A stretch of 44,387 nt of DNA from a virus: the IMG/VR virus record IMGVR_UViG_3300025141_011461, positions 1 through 44,387 of that record, one strand, 5' to 3'. Made by a program: the position numbers and the translations under genes. The notes below the pieces were generated by a model. That model worked only from the letters and a program-made list of their open reading frames with translations, was not told the DNA's origin and made no database searches. Below, piece by piece: positions 23,107-32,923 of the stretch (position 1 is the stretch's first letter; each line of letters opens with the position of its first letter).

Positions 23107-24209
23107 TGCATAGATTTTTCTTCGCAACCAAAGATGCTTTTATCAGTAGTGGTTCAAATCAAATTACTGGTGAAGATTGGTTAGATAAGAATACTGGACA
23201 GGATGAAGTACTTGAGTTAAAGAAAGTATTTTGGAATAGAGATTTTCATTATCCAACTCGTTTATTGATTAAATTTGATGCTGACGAAATAGAAAATTTT
23301 ATAAGTTCATCTAATGTATACACTAAAGACCCATCTTATAAAACCAATTTAAGACTTTGGGAAACTAAAGGAACAAGTGGATTAAGTGAAACTTATAAAA
23401 TTGCCGCTTATCCAGTTAGTGAGTCGTGGGATGAGGGTGTTGGTAAAGAGTCGGATAATCCAAAAACTACAGACGGGGTTAGTTGGAAAAATAGACAATA
23501 TCCAGCAGGTGGTGCCGAAGTGGCGTGGGCAACTGTTGGTGGAAGTTATATAGCATCGGATGAAGTAACACAATCTTTTTCAGCCGAATCGCCAGATATT
23601 AATATGGATATAACTTCTATTGCAAAGAAATGGTTTGGTGGTACAAATAATAATTATGGATTACTATTAAGATTATCTGGTAGTAGAGAGACATCAACTG
23701 GTAGTTTCGAAGATTTAAAATTCTTTTCAAGACAAACCAATACAATATATTCACCAAAAATTGAATTAAAATGGGACGACCATCTACCAGCAACAGGTTC
23801 AAATACAGGTAGTTTAACTGCATTAGATTTATCTGGTACGGTAGAGAATTATGTTTATCCAATACATTTCAGAGAAGCGTATAAAGAAACGGAACAAGTT
23901 AAATTTAGATTTGGGGCTAGAAAAAGATATATCAATAAGAGTTTTACAACATCAGTACAGACTGTAAGTGGAAGTTATTTTGCAGAAGGTTCTGCATCTT
24001 ATTCAATTATTGATATGGCAACTAATGAATCAGTTGTTCCGTTTAGTGCTTATACTTCTATGAGTTGTGATTCTACATCTCCGTACTTTGTACAAGATTT
24101 AAATGGTTTTGAACCAAATCGTGCTTATAAAATATTAATACAAGTAAATCACAATGATGATCAAAGGATAATATACGACGACGATTTTGAATTTATATTG
24201 AGGGTATAA
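23106..24209 (+). CDS. Tail-associated protein with DNRLRE/CBM96-like domain
   Basis: This 367-residue protein has a first 230 residues with the pattern of DNRLRE-type beta-sandwich domains: PVSESWDEGVG, VSWKNRQ, DITSIAKKWFGG, NYGLLLRLSGS, FFSRQT and PKIELKW. Such domains occur in secreted carbohydrate-binding or collagen-like matrix proteins. The last third is beta-rich. It follows the gp6 gene with a TAATG overlap, where T4 has gp7/gp8, so it is probably a baseplate-peripheral or adhesion part. The domain call is by eye. Confidence 0.55.
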   Translation: MHRFFFATKDAFISSGSNQITGEDWLDKNTGQDEVLELKKVFWNRDFHYPTRLLIKFDADEIENFISSSNVYTKDPSYKTNLRLWETKGTSGLSETYKIAAYPVSESWDEGVGKESDNPKTTDGVSWKNRQYPAGGAEVAWATVGGSYIASDEVTQSFSAESPDINMDITSIAKKWFGGTNNNYGLLLRLSGSRETSTGSFEDLKFFSRQTNTIYSPKIELKWDDHLPATGSNTGSLTALDLSGTVENYVYPIHFREAYKETEQVKFRFGARKRYINKSFTTSVQTVSGSYFAEGSASYSIIDMATNESVVPFSAYTSMSCDSTSPYFVQDLNGFEPNRAYKILIQVNHNDDQRIIYDDDFEFILRV

Positions 24210-24211
24210 TT

Positions 24212-25381
24212 ATGCCATATCATGATAAAGGTAGCAAAACCAAAGGTGATAAGGATACTGATGCTAATGCTCAATTTGGTTCTACACCACCATTATTTAC
24301 TGAAGAAGGACATCAACAGGAACAACCATTAAATCCAATAGTACAAGTTAATTTGAATGCTTTACCTGGAGAAATGATGTTTCAAATCACAGGTAAAGAA
24401 TATGTAGGTAAATTTCATATTCATCAAGATGGAACTATTATGGCCGGTTCAGGTGATTTGGGGGAGGATCATGAAATAGTACCGGAAAAAGTAATTGTTC
24501 GACAACTACCTGAAATCCTAAAAGAAGACGATATGACAGTTGATTATTATGGATTGGGTGAAGGATTAGCAGAATTTCCAGCACTTACAACTGCTCCGTC
24601 AAATGAGTTTGCGGAATTTATAGTTACAAAACCATATACTTGGTTAGTTGAAAGAGTTCCAAATATAACTAATTTTTTGACTGTTTTTTCTAATTTAATA
24701 AATAACTATAATGGAGCTATAGGTGGTGGATATCTTCGGAGAGTGGTCCAATCGGGTGATGCTCTTCAATTTCAAAATGCTGATATTGATTTTTGGTTTC
24801 CAACAGCAGATAAATTATTTGGTGCAGTTAATTTTATTAATCAGGGTCATCTCGTAGAGTTTTATCAACCAGAATTACAAGAAATACAACAAGATAAATT
24901 TTTATATAGTTGGAATTTAGTACCTAAAACAAGTGAGATTCCAAATGTAAAATTACAAATAATTAGTAGATTGGTGGGTAGTATAGAAAATATATTATCC
25001 CAGTTTGATATTACAAATGCAAAAATAGCAACAAATTTAAATCAAGTTGCTATAGATAGTAGATGGGAAGGGTTTGAATCAAATAAGTTTGTGAATATAG
25101 ATATATTGAAACCACCGGTATTTTGGAGATTATTAAAATATTTACATAGTGAAGGAGAACCATTCAAACTTAATGGTCCAAGTGCTTTGATATTTTTGAC
25201 TTGGGTTGCACCAAGAGTTTCGTATTCACCTTATATGCAACAACTATACGATGTACTTTTGAATGCAAGTGAAATGAATTATGAAACCATTTCTTTTATT
25301 GAACCTTATTTAAATGAATTGAATTTACCAACAGGTGATTTACCTCCAGTTAATTTACCATTAAATGTGAGTTTGTCATAA
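24212..25381 (+). CDS. Tail/baseplate-operon protein, function unknown
   Basis: This 389-residue protein has a polar N terminus (HDKGSKTKGDKDTD). A beta-rich domain (PGEMMFQITGKEYVGKFHIH, GTIMAGSG, about 50-85) and a mostly helical C-terminal half follow. No signal or catalytic motif is seen. Tight coupling to its neighbours (TAATG at the end) makes it a structural protein candidate. Confidence 0.6.
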   Translation: MPYHDKGSKTKGDKDTDANAQFGSTPPLFTEEGHQQEQPLNPIVQVNLNALPGEMMFQITGKEYVGKFHIHQDGTIMAGSGDLGEDHEIVPEKVIVRQLPEILKEDDMTVDYYGLGEGLAEFPALTTAPSNEFAEFIVTKPYTWLVERVPNITNFLTVFSNLINNYNGAIGGGYLRRVVQSGDALQFQNADIDFWFPTADKLFGAVNFINQGHLVEFYQPELQEIQQDKFLYSWNLVPKTSEIPNVKLQIISRLVGSIENILSQFDITNAKIATNLNQVAIDSRWEGFESNKFVNIDILKPPVFWRLLKYLHSEGEPFKLNGPSALIFLTWVAPRVSYSPYMQQLYDVLLNASEMNYETISFIEPYLNELNLPTGDLPPVNLPLNVSLS

Positions 25382-27780
25382 TGGCTTTTTATCGTACACA
25401 TAATAGCGAAACTCATGTTTCTGAATCAATTTTTGATGTTAATTTAGAAATTCAAAATGATGGTTATCCAACTCCTATTAATTTTGCTAGTTCTATTGAC
25501 CCAAGTGATTACGATAATTTTAATATTACAATTGACCAACTTGAAGGTGAAATTAATGTTCCATATCAATATGTTGACCAGAATGTTAATAATGTAGTGA
25601 CAAGAAAAATAATTGTTCCTGATAGTATATTGGGTGGGTTTGGTCAATGGAGGATCAATTATACTTACATTCAGTATCCGGATCAACAATGGGTCACTGG
25701 AACTGCATATCAAGGAACTTTTATTGCTGGAAGTATTGATACGGAAAGAATAACTGTTCCAAAAATAGTATATGACCCAGATGTATCAGTAGGTGTTACC
25801 ACTTTTACTTTTGATAAAAATACAATTAGAGAGGCATTCGCTGATAAAATATATCAATCATTTTTCTCATCGTTATCTGAAATACCAAGTGATATTGGAG
25901 ACTTAAAATCTTTACAAACAACTATTAGAGATGGGTTTATAACTACTGGTAGAAGTGAAGATGAAAAGTTGGTATTTTATAAGAAGGATAGAAACACACC
26001 TGAGAATATAAAAGATTTTAATGAAGGTACTTTAAGTTTAATTATAACTGATATAAGTAGTAGTTTATCATTTGGAGGAGCAGGGGCTGGGCCACAAGAT
26101 ATTGATCATCTTTTAGATGACGAGTTAACGATAGTTGGACCGACTATTGGTGATAGGACTGCATCAGACGAGACAAATGATAATAATGATCCTTTATATT
26201 ATTATGAATCAACAACATATGAGTTGCGATATAAAAATGATAATATGAAAATACCTTTTGCATCATATAATACATTTTATGTAGATAGTGGTGCTACCGA
26301 TGCTTTATATGAACCTAAACCCGATGTTGAATGGACGAATGTTTTTAATTTATCTCAACTAACAACTCCAAATCTTTCTGGAAAAAGAGTTAAGCCAGAG
26401 AAAGCAAGAGAAGTATTGGATACGAGTATATTTGAATTGTTACCAAATCAAAGAACTCGTCAAGATGATATAAATGAATTTTTTAGTGATTTTAATGATT
26501 TGATAGGTGGAGCTCCTGTATTTGATGACGTTGATTTTGATGGGGTTGGTGAAAAACTTATTACAGATGTTTCAAGGATAAGCACCGCACCAAATGATCC
26601 ATCTGCGTATATAACAAGAACTGATGAAGATGCTACTCAAAGTTCACAGAATCAAGATAAAACTCTTGAGTCAATGAGAAATAGATTGAATCAATATCTC
26701 GGTGATGTTGATAATGTTGTTACTGAAATTCAAGATGAAAGACCTGAGTATGAAAATAAATCAGAAGGATTCTTAAAAATAAGAAAACCAAATCAAGCAA
26801 TTATCATTCGTGATATGAGTGGTGGAGAGTTGGAATTTCAAAAAAGTGATTCATTTCTTACTGATGGATTTACAATAACTCAATGGGTTAGATTTGTAGG
26901 AAAGACCGGTGGGGGAACTTTATTTAGTTTTGGAAATCCATATAAAGGAGAAGATGCACCTACATTTGATAGATATGGATTTAGGTTAGAAACTTTTACA
27001 GAACAAAATGATAATGATGATTATGAAAGATTTGTTAGGCTGGTTGTTTGGGATCATATAAATAATAAATTATATGATAGTCACTTTGGAATTCAAGATC
27101 AATCAAGAGTGAATACTCATTTCAGTTTGCCGTATCCAAAATATCCACATTTCAAATATAATTATTTGCAAATACCAACTGATGATTTAAGTGAATGGTA
27201 TTTTATCTGTGCAACTTATGATCCATCAATTAATGAAGGGGATTCAATTACGGATTCAAGTTATGCTAATATGTTAACCAACAGAGATTTTTGGTTGAAT
27301 CATTTGGATGTTGCACCATCACCACCTACAGGTGATGCAATTTACACTGCACCAGTAAGTTTCTTTCAAGTAACATTTACATCTACTATTACAGTACCTC
27401 ATTGGCAAGACATATCAATGTCTCAGGGAATAGCGAGACAGCGGTATATCGGCCGCGCAATAAAAATTACATATGGTGGTACTAATTATATAGCTGGTAT
27501 ATCATCTATTAATCGAATTCAAAATCAAAATCAAAGTCAATGGTTGATAAGGTTATCTTCGACGCCAGGTTCTACTGATTTTGCTGATATATTTAATCCA
27601 ACTATACCTGATAATAGTGATATTACATTTCAAATAGGAGATGATGAAGGTACACCATTTTTTGTTTCGAATAGTGGACTGGGTGCAAAATGTAAAGTGG
27701 AAGCAATAAGTCGTAGTGAATTATTAAGAGCTCGTGGATATAAAGTTGATAAGTTTGATATTCCATTAGAACAGGGGTAG
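25381..27780 (+). CDS. Large tail protein with LamG/concanavalin-like domain
   Basis: This 799-residue protein has a beta-rich N-terminal region and an acidic middle. A LamG-like jelly-roll at about 465-640 shows GFTITQWVRFVG, GTLFSFGNPY, FRLETF and EWYFICATYDP. Such domains bind glycans or proteins. The C terminus ends KVDKFDIPLEQG. The next two large proteins end in EQAF, so the three may share a virion-anchoring tail. It is probably a fibre or baseplate decoration. Confidence 0.6.
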   Translation: MAFYRTHNSETHVSESIFDVNLEIQNDGYPTPINFASSIDPSDYDNFNITIDQLEGEINVPYQYVDQNVNNVVTRKIIVPDSILGGFGQWRINYTYIQYPDQQWVTGTAYQGTFIAGSIDTERITVPKIVYDPDVSVGVTTFTFDKNTIREAFADKIYQSFFSSLSEIPSDIGDLKSLQTTIRDGFITTGRSEDEKLVFYKKDRNTPENIKDFNEGTLSLIITDISSSLSFGGAGAGPQDIDHLLDDELTIVGPTIGDRTASDETNDNNDPLYYYESTTYELRYKNDNMKIPFASYNTFYVDSGATDALYEPKPDVEWTNVFNLSQLTTPNLSGKRVKPEKAREVLDTSIFELLPNQRTRQDDINEFFSDFNDLIGGAPVFDDVDFDGVGEKLITDVSRISTAPNDPSAYITRTDEDATQSSQNQDKTLESMRNRLNQYLGDVDNVVTEIQDERPEYENKSEGFLKIRKPNQAIIIRDMSGGELEFQKSDSFLTDGFTITQWVRFVGKTGGGTLFSFGNPYKGEDAPTFDRYGFRLETFTEQNDNDDYERFVRLVVWDHINNKLYDSHFGIQDQSRVNTHFSLPYPKYPHFKYNYLQIPTDDLSEWYFICATYDPSINEGDSITDSSYANMLTNRDFWLNHLDVAPSPPTGDAIYTAPVSFFQVTFTSTITVPHWQDISMSQGIARQRYIGRAIKITYGGTNYIAGISSINRIQNQNQSQWLIRLSSTPGSTDFADIFNPTIPDNSDITFQIGDDEGTPFFVSNSGLGAKCKVEAISRSELLRARGYKVDKFDIPLEQG

Positions 27781-27784
27781 AAAA

Positions 27785-30715
27785 ATGGGTGAAGTTGCCA
27801 TAACAATAAACCCAGTTGGTGGTGGAGAAGTGGGAGGTGGGGGGAATATAACTCCTACTTTTGGAGTAGATCTTGTTAATCTTACAGCAACGCCAGCATC
27901 TGGTTATGTATTTACTCATTGGTCCGATTTAGTTTGGCAACCCACAGGAGCGTTATCACCACAGCCGCTTATGTTATTTCAGGGAGATGATAATAATCCC
28001 GAAATTCAGTTTGCTTATCCATATATGGGTTCGCCATTTGATTCTGATCCTGGTTTAAATATTACTGCTCATTTTTCTTCAACAGCAGTAGATCCACATG
28101 ATGTTGAAGTGGTGTTATCTTCAGTACCTTCTACAATTGATGTTACACTTACCGGTGGGGGTACTTTTGTGACGGGTGATACAATAACTATTTATGCTTC
28201 AACTGATGTTCAGAATTATACTTTTTCTCATTGGGATGGTCAGTTTTGGCAAAATAATCAAGAATTATTTGGTGATAATACTTTACCTAGTCAGACGTTT
28301 ACTATACCAGAAGATTATGTCGGCAGCATACTTAGAATGAGGGCTAATTACGAACCAGCAACCGGGGATGATGACGGCGCGGGGGAGAATGAATTTCAAT
28401 TTACCGTTGGGGAATTAGACATTGCTAATATACCAAGCGGTACTACTGCGGAACAACTTGCCATAATAGAAGAAAGATTTGGTGGACTTGTTTATGGGCA
28501 AAATAATATTGATTTTGAGTTTGGCCAATCACTTCCTTATGTGCATAATGAACCAGTTAATTTAAGTGTTGAGTTAAATGAAGGATATCAATTTGTAGAA
28601 TGGTACGGTGGAGATTCTTATATTATTGAACAGAACACTGGTTTTGATGGTACATCCAATCCTATAACTTTTAATATGTTAGATGTTGATACATCCTTTG
28701 ATTTAAGAGTTAATGCGGGTGGTCCATTTTATTTAACTACTAATTACACCATAATTGATTCTGATACTGGTGAAACTCCAAGTGATAATAATAGTGTAAT
28801 TGGGGGATCAAGTGATCCACTCCCAACGGGAATTACTGATGTTGAGGCAATTGTTTCTTACGGTTATGAGTTTGTAGAATGGGCGGGAGACGTGGAGTTT
28901 ATCGTAGAAGGTTCAGTTGATGTACCTGAAATAAAAGTTAATCTGTTAACAAATATTAATTTAGAGGCAGTACTTCAACAAACATTAGCATTAGAAGCTT
29001 TTGTTTATAATCAATCTGTTGGACCTTATACAGATAATTATGCTAGTTCCGCTCCGTTGCGACTAGTATTTGAACCAAAACAAGGTAGAGATTTAACAGT
29101 ATTGAATCCAGATAGTCCAGCTTCCAATGGTTCATCGGCTATTTTTGAAGAACGAGATGGTCGTTTTCCACTTGGGACTTATACATTAAATAATAGAGAT
29201 TTTTGGGAAAATATAACATTTGATAGAACAACACAAGATTCACAAATAAACCCAAAGAATTTTGATGGGGAAGTTAGAACTGCATTTGGTAGGCTGATGG
29301 ATACACCAGATGGACCTACTGTTTCAACGAAAGCTGACAATTATTTTTCAGTTGAAACATTACCGTATGTTAGAAATTTAACTACTCGTGAAGTAGTTCC
29401 AGTAAATGAATATTATGATAAAAAACTTGAAAGTGATAAGTACGAGTCGGCGACGGAAGGTAAAGTAAAATTGAAATTTGGATTGAGGTCGTCTGGAAGA
29501 ACAAGTGAAGGTAATATAAATTTATTTGGTAATAGATGGGAAAATAATGAAGTATTAAAACAATTTGCATTATATTGGCCTGATGAGCCAGGTAGTGGAT
29601 TGTATTTAACAAGTTTGGATTGGGGTGATGGTAGTGAAAAAGAATTCATGTCAGAACCAAAGTTAGTGGAAGAGTTATCACTATTTGAACACGTATATGA
29701 AAAACCAGGTTTCTATACTATAAGTGGTGTAATATTTGTTTGGGATAATAAAAATAAATATGTATCATGGTGGGAAAAATTTGAATCAAATTTATTGTTA
29801 AATCCATCAAATAATTATGAAAATGGAATGTATAGTTTTAATAATTTTGCTATGATAGGCGGAATATCTGAAAACTCTTCTTTTGGAAAGACACTTTATA
29901 ATTTGGCTGGGTATGATCCAATTAATAAAGAACCAAGAGAATCATCGGTTATTGATGATTTTAATGAAATTGATAAGATACATTTATTAGATACATTAAG
30001 TAAGTTTGATTCACAAAACATGTTAGATGATTATAGGGATATGATAAATGCATATTCTGGCTCAATTGTTGATGAGAATAATGATATAATACACAATGGG
30101 TTTATAGACAAAAGATTTTTTGATTCATTTAAAAATACATCGTTAGTTGATATAGATATGGCGTCAACAAAAATGTATAAGGGTGTTAGATCGATGGAGA
30201 AACATTTAGGATTTAAAAATGATGATAGTGATAATCCAGGAAATAATTTTTATTGGAAAAATATAGTACCAAAAGATAATACTTTTCAAGATTTGGTTGG
30301 TATTTCAGTTAGAGATAATCCTGATCCTACGAAAGGTTCTAAAGTACCGAGAACTCCATACAAAGAAATAATTATAAATGAAGATGTAACTCAAAAATGG
30401 GATAATGGGTATTATCCTGTGTTGCCAAGAATAGATATATTTGGAAGTTTTGAAAAGGATGTCAATGTTGAAACTTCATATGGAAGTGCATCATTAGCAC
30501 CAATAACAAATGTAAATGAAGATAATGAAAAATTAATTATGAATATAGATTTCAATCAAACCGTTACTGATGATTTGATTGATCTTACAGGTATATTTGA
30601 TATGCAATATAATATTGATTATGAAGTTAAGTTGAATGATAGTTTAAGAATAGAAAAGTCATCTATGGCTTATCCAGATGTCATTAGTAGAGACAGCAGA
30701 GAGCAGGCATTCTAA
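27785..30715 (+). CDS. Adhesin-like tail protein with InlB-type and PKD-like repeats
   Basis: This 976-residue protein has a first 400 residues that contain about four divergent InlB/Flg_new-type repeats, with motifs such as LTATPASGYVFTHW, YTFSHWDG, GYQFVEWYGG and GYEFVEWAG. A PKD-like beta-sandwich follows at about 590-660 (LDWGDGSEKEF ... HVYEKPGFYTISG). The C-terminal 280 residues are like those of the next protein (IGG-(I/L)-x-E-N-S, MYKG and a terminal EQAF). These surface-protein modules suggest host recognition. It overlaps the next gene (TAATG). Confidence 0.65.
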   Translation: MGEVAITINPVGGGEVGGGGNITPTFGVDLVNLTATPASGYVFTHWSDLVWQPTGALSPQPLMLFQGDDNNPEIQFAYPYMGSPFDSDPGLNITAHFSSTAVDPHDVEVVLSSVPSTIDVTLTGGGTFVTGDTITIYASTDVQNYTFSHWDGQFWQNNQELFGDNTLPSQTFTIPEDYVGSILRMRANYEPATGDDDGAGENEFQFTVGELDIANIPSGTTAEQLAIIEERFGGLVYGQNNIDFEFGQSLPYVHNEPVNLSVELNEGYQFVEWYGGDSYIIEQNTGFDGTSNPITFNMLDVDTSFDLRVNAGGPFYLTTNYTIIDSDTGETPSDNNSVIGGSSDPLPTGITDVEAIVSYGYEFVEWAGDVEFIVEGSVDVPEIKVNLLTNINLEAVLQQTLALEAFVYNQSVGPYTDNYASSAPLRLVFEPKQGRDLTVLNPDSPASNGSSAIFEERDGRFPLGTYTLNNRDFWENITFDRTTQDSQINPKNFDGEVRTAFGRLMDTPDGPTVSTKADNYFSVETLPYVRNLTTREVVPVNEYYDKKLESDKYESATEGKVKLKFGLRSSGRTSEGNINLFGNRWENNEVLKQFALYWPDEPGSGLYLTSLDWGDGSEKEFMSEPKLVEELSLFEHVYEKPGFYTISGVIFVWDNKNKYVSWWEKFESNLLLNPSNNYENGMYSFNNFAMIGGISENSSFGKTLYNLAGYDPINKEPRESSVIDDFNEIDKIHLLDTLSKFDSQNMLDDYRDMINAYSGSIVDENNDIIHNGFIDKRFFDSFKNTSLVDIDMASTKMYKGVRSMEKHLGFKNDDSDNPGNNFYWKNIVPKDNTFQDLVGISVRDNPDPTKGSKVPRTPYKEIIINEDVTQKWDNGYYPVLPRIDIFGSFEKDVNVETSYGSASLAPITNVNEDNEKLIMNIDFNQTVTDDLIDLTGIFDMQYNIDYEVKLNDSLRIEKSSMAYPDVISRDSREQAF

Positions 30716-32919
30716 TGAGTTATACAAAATATAATGAATATCCATCGTTATTAAAACCTGGTATTTATCCTGATGGTACAATAGATCAACTTGGACTTGG
30801 GACTGATGTTGATTTAGAAAAGTTTTCTTTGGGCAATTGGAATTCTATTGTAAAAAATAATAGAACCTTTTTTTCACCTTTATCTAGTGTTGCTGATTTA
30901 CTTGATGAAGAAAGTGGGTATGCAGGTAGACCGATACGGATAACTTTAGAAGGTAAAGGTCAAATGAAATTCTTTTATCAACGAATAGTAAGGGAATCAG
31001 ATGACCCCTGGTCATATGACCCAACTGGTGATATAACAGAAGTTAAATTTGAGTCTATGTATTCTATTAGTGATCTGGGGAATCCGGATACTCAACCATT
31101 TGTTAGTGGAGACCTATATTCATCTCCTAGCGTGAATGAACGAGAATCAACAATAGAATGGTTAGAAAATAATTATATGTCTATGTCAGCTATACTTAGT
31201 GAAAATGATGGATTTATACTACAAAATGATAACTTTGATGAAAGTTTGGATGAACATCAAATTCCTATTAGAATAAAATTTGAAGATGATGTTCAGGAAT
31301 CACTCGATGAAATTCTTAATAGGTCACATCAGGTATTCTATCACGATGATAGTTCGACTACTGAAAAAGTCTTTCATTATTTTAAAGTTACATTAGATAT
31401 ACCTACTGAAAATATTTTGGGTGAATCAATTCAGGTTGAGGATAGTGTATTATATGATGGTCGTCCAGTTGAGGCGACTGCACAACTTGTGTGGGCAGAT
31501 CCAGATGCACCCGCTGGGTGGGCTGCAGGTGCAGGTGAAAGTTTTACGATAGAAAGGAAACCATCAGAAGATATTTATGCTTTTAAGTTGAGAACCGTTC
31601 CTGGCTTACTTCACGACCCTCCGAATCTTGATTTATTACAATCTTGGGGACATCCTTCTTATACTCGTAATTTTCCACTTATAGAAACAAATAGAGAAAT
31701 AGATCCAGTTGATTTTCAAGTTTCTTGTTTTACAGAAGAAGAAAATAATTTACTTTATTATGATTTTAAATTAGAAAAAGATAAATTTACTGATACATCT
31801 TATCCAGTTAAAGTTAATGTTGGAATAAATCTTTTTGGTGTAATATCTTTTGATAATAGTGTTACCGCCGGAAATGCTTCGGAATTAATTGATTTATTTT
31901 ATACAATACATACTGATTCCGGTTCGGCCAACTTAACGGAAATACTTGAAGATTCAAGGTCACCAGAGGAAAGTGTTTATTATTATGAAGTTGTCCAGTG
32001 GGGGGATGAAGAAATTTTATTAAGTGATGATGCCTTTTTAAATACATCGTATTTTCAATTATATGAAATGGAAGAATATCCTGGATATAATGATTTTAAT
32101 ATGAAACGACTTAATCAATCTCAGTTAATTTATTCAAAACCAATAATGGTTGATGGTGAATTGAATTTATCTAGTCATGTTTATTCTACTCCTGGACCCA
32201 AAAGTATAAAAATAATAGTTTATAGATACATAAAGGATTTATCTATTTTAAATGAAACAATATTAGTAACAAAAAATATTAATATTAATGATGGTACTTT
32301 ATTGACTCAAGATTTTGAAATATTTGGTGGAACTGATTTTAACTTTTTACCATTAAAGGATCGAGAAGCAATTATAGGTGGGTTAGATGAAAATTCCAAA
32401 TATAGTAAGTCGGTGGGAAAAATTGCTAAAGATGCAGTTTATACTAAAGATGATTTTTTACAAAGAAAAACAATTTTAGATAGTGTTGAAAAAGTTACAA
32501 GTGGTGAGTATGGAAAATCGCCCGGACATGTAGATTTAAGTACAATTAGAATATTTAAGGGAACGTCGGATATTTATGATTTTTTAATGACCGATGATCA
32601 AAAAGATAAAGTCATTTCAAATAAATTCCCAAATTTTTCAGGAAGTTTTTACGGAGAAGATGATATAGTTAAATTCAATAGTGAGACTACCGACATATTT
32701 ATAAATGATGGGGATTCCGAATTAAAACAAAATTGTATGATAGAAATTAATCCACAAAAAATGGAATATTTAACAATACCAAATACCGTGGGTAATAAAG
32801 ATAAAGGAATTTTAATTGGAGATTTTGAGGTTAAAAAAGAAAAAAATCAACCTATTCGGAAAGATGGAATAATGCAAACTCCTTTACTTGAAGATTGGTC
32901 AGAAGAACAGGCATTTTAA
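30715..32919 (+). CDS. Adhesin-like tail protein, paralogue of the upstream gene
   Basis: This 734-residue protein shares its C-terminal half with the preceding protein. It has a PKD-like stretch (VVQWGDEE ... SSHVYSTPGPKSIKI, about 425-500), then IIGGLDENSKYS near 552, a helical DILDSVEK-type region, IRIFKGTSDIYD and the final EEQAF. It lacks the InlB-like repeats. The pair looks like a tandem duplication with N-terminal replacement, as is usual for phage host-range proteins. Confidence 0.62.
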   Translation: MSYTKYNEYPSLLKPGIYPDGTIDQLGLGTDVDLEKFSLGNWNSIVKNNRTFFSPLSSVADLLDEESGYAGRPIRITLEGKGQMKFFYQRIVRESDDPWSYDPTGDITEVKFESMYSISDLGNPDTQPFVSGDLYSSPSVNERESTIEWLENNYMSMSAILSENDGFILQNDNFDESLDEHQIPIRIKFEDDVQESLDEILNRSHQVFYHDDSSTTEKVFHYFKVTLDIPTENILGESIQVEDSVLYDGRPVEATAQLVWADPDAPAGWAAGAGESFTIERKPSEDIYAFKLRTVPGLLHDPPNLDLLQSWGHPSYTRNFPLIETNREIDPVDFQVSCFTEEENNLLYYDFKLEKDKFTDTSYPVKVNVGINLFGVISFDNSVTAGNASELIDLFYTIHTDSGSANLTEILEDSRSPEESVYYYEVVQWGDEEILLSDDAFLNTSYFQLYEMEEYPGYNDFNMKRLNQSQLIYSKPIMVDGELNLSSHVYSTPGPKSIKIIVYRYIKDLSILNETILVTKNININDGTLLTQDFEIFGGTDFNFLPLKDREAIIGGLDENSKYSKSVGKIAKDAVYTKDDFLQRKTILDSVEKVTSGEYGKSPGHVDLSTIRIFKGTSDIYDFLMTDDQKDKVISNKFPNFSGSFYGEDDIVKFNSETTDIFINDGDSELKQNCMIEINPQKMEYLTIPNTVGNKDKGILIGDFEVKKEKNQPIRKDGIMQTPLLEDWSEEQAF

Positions 32920-32923
32920 TTAA

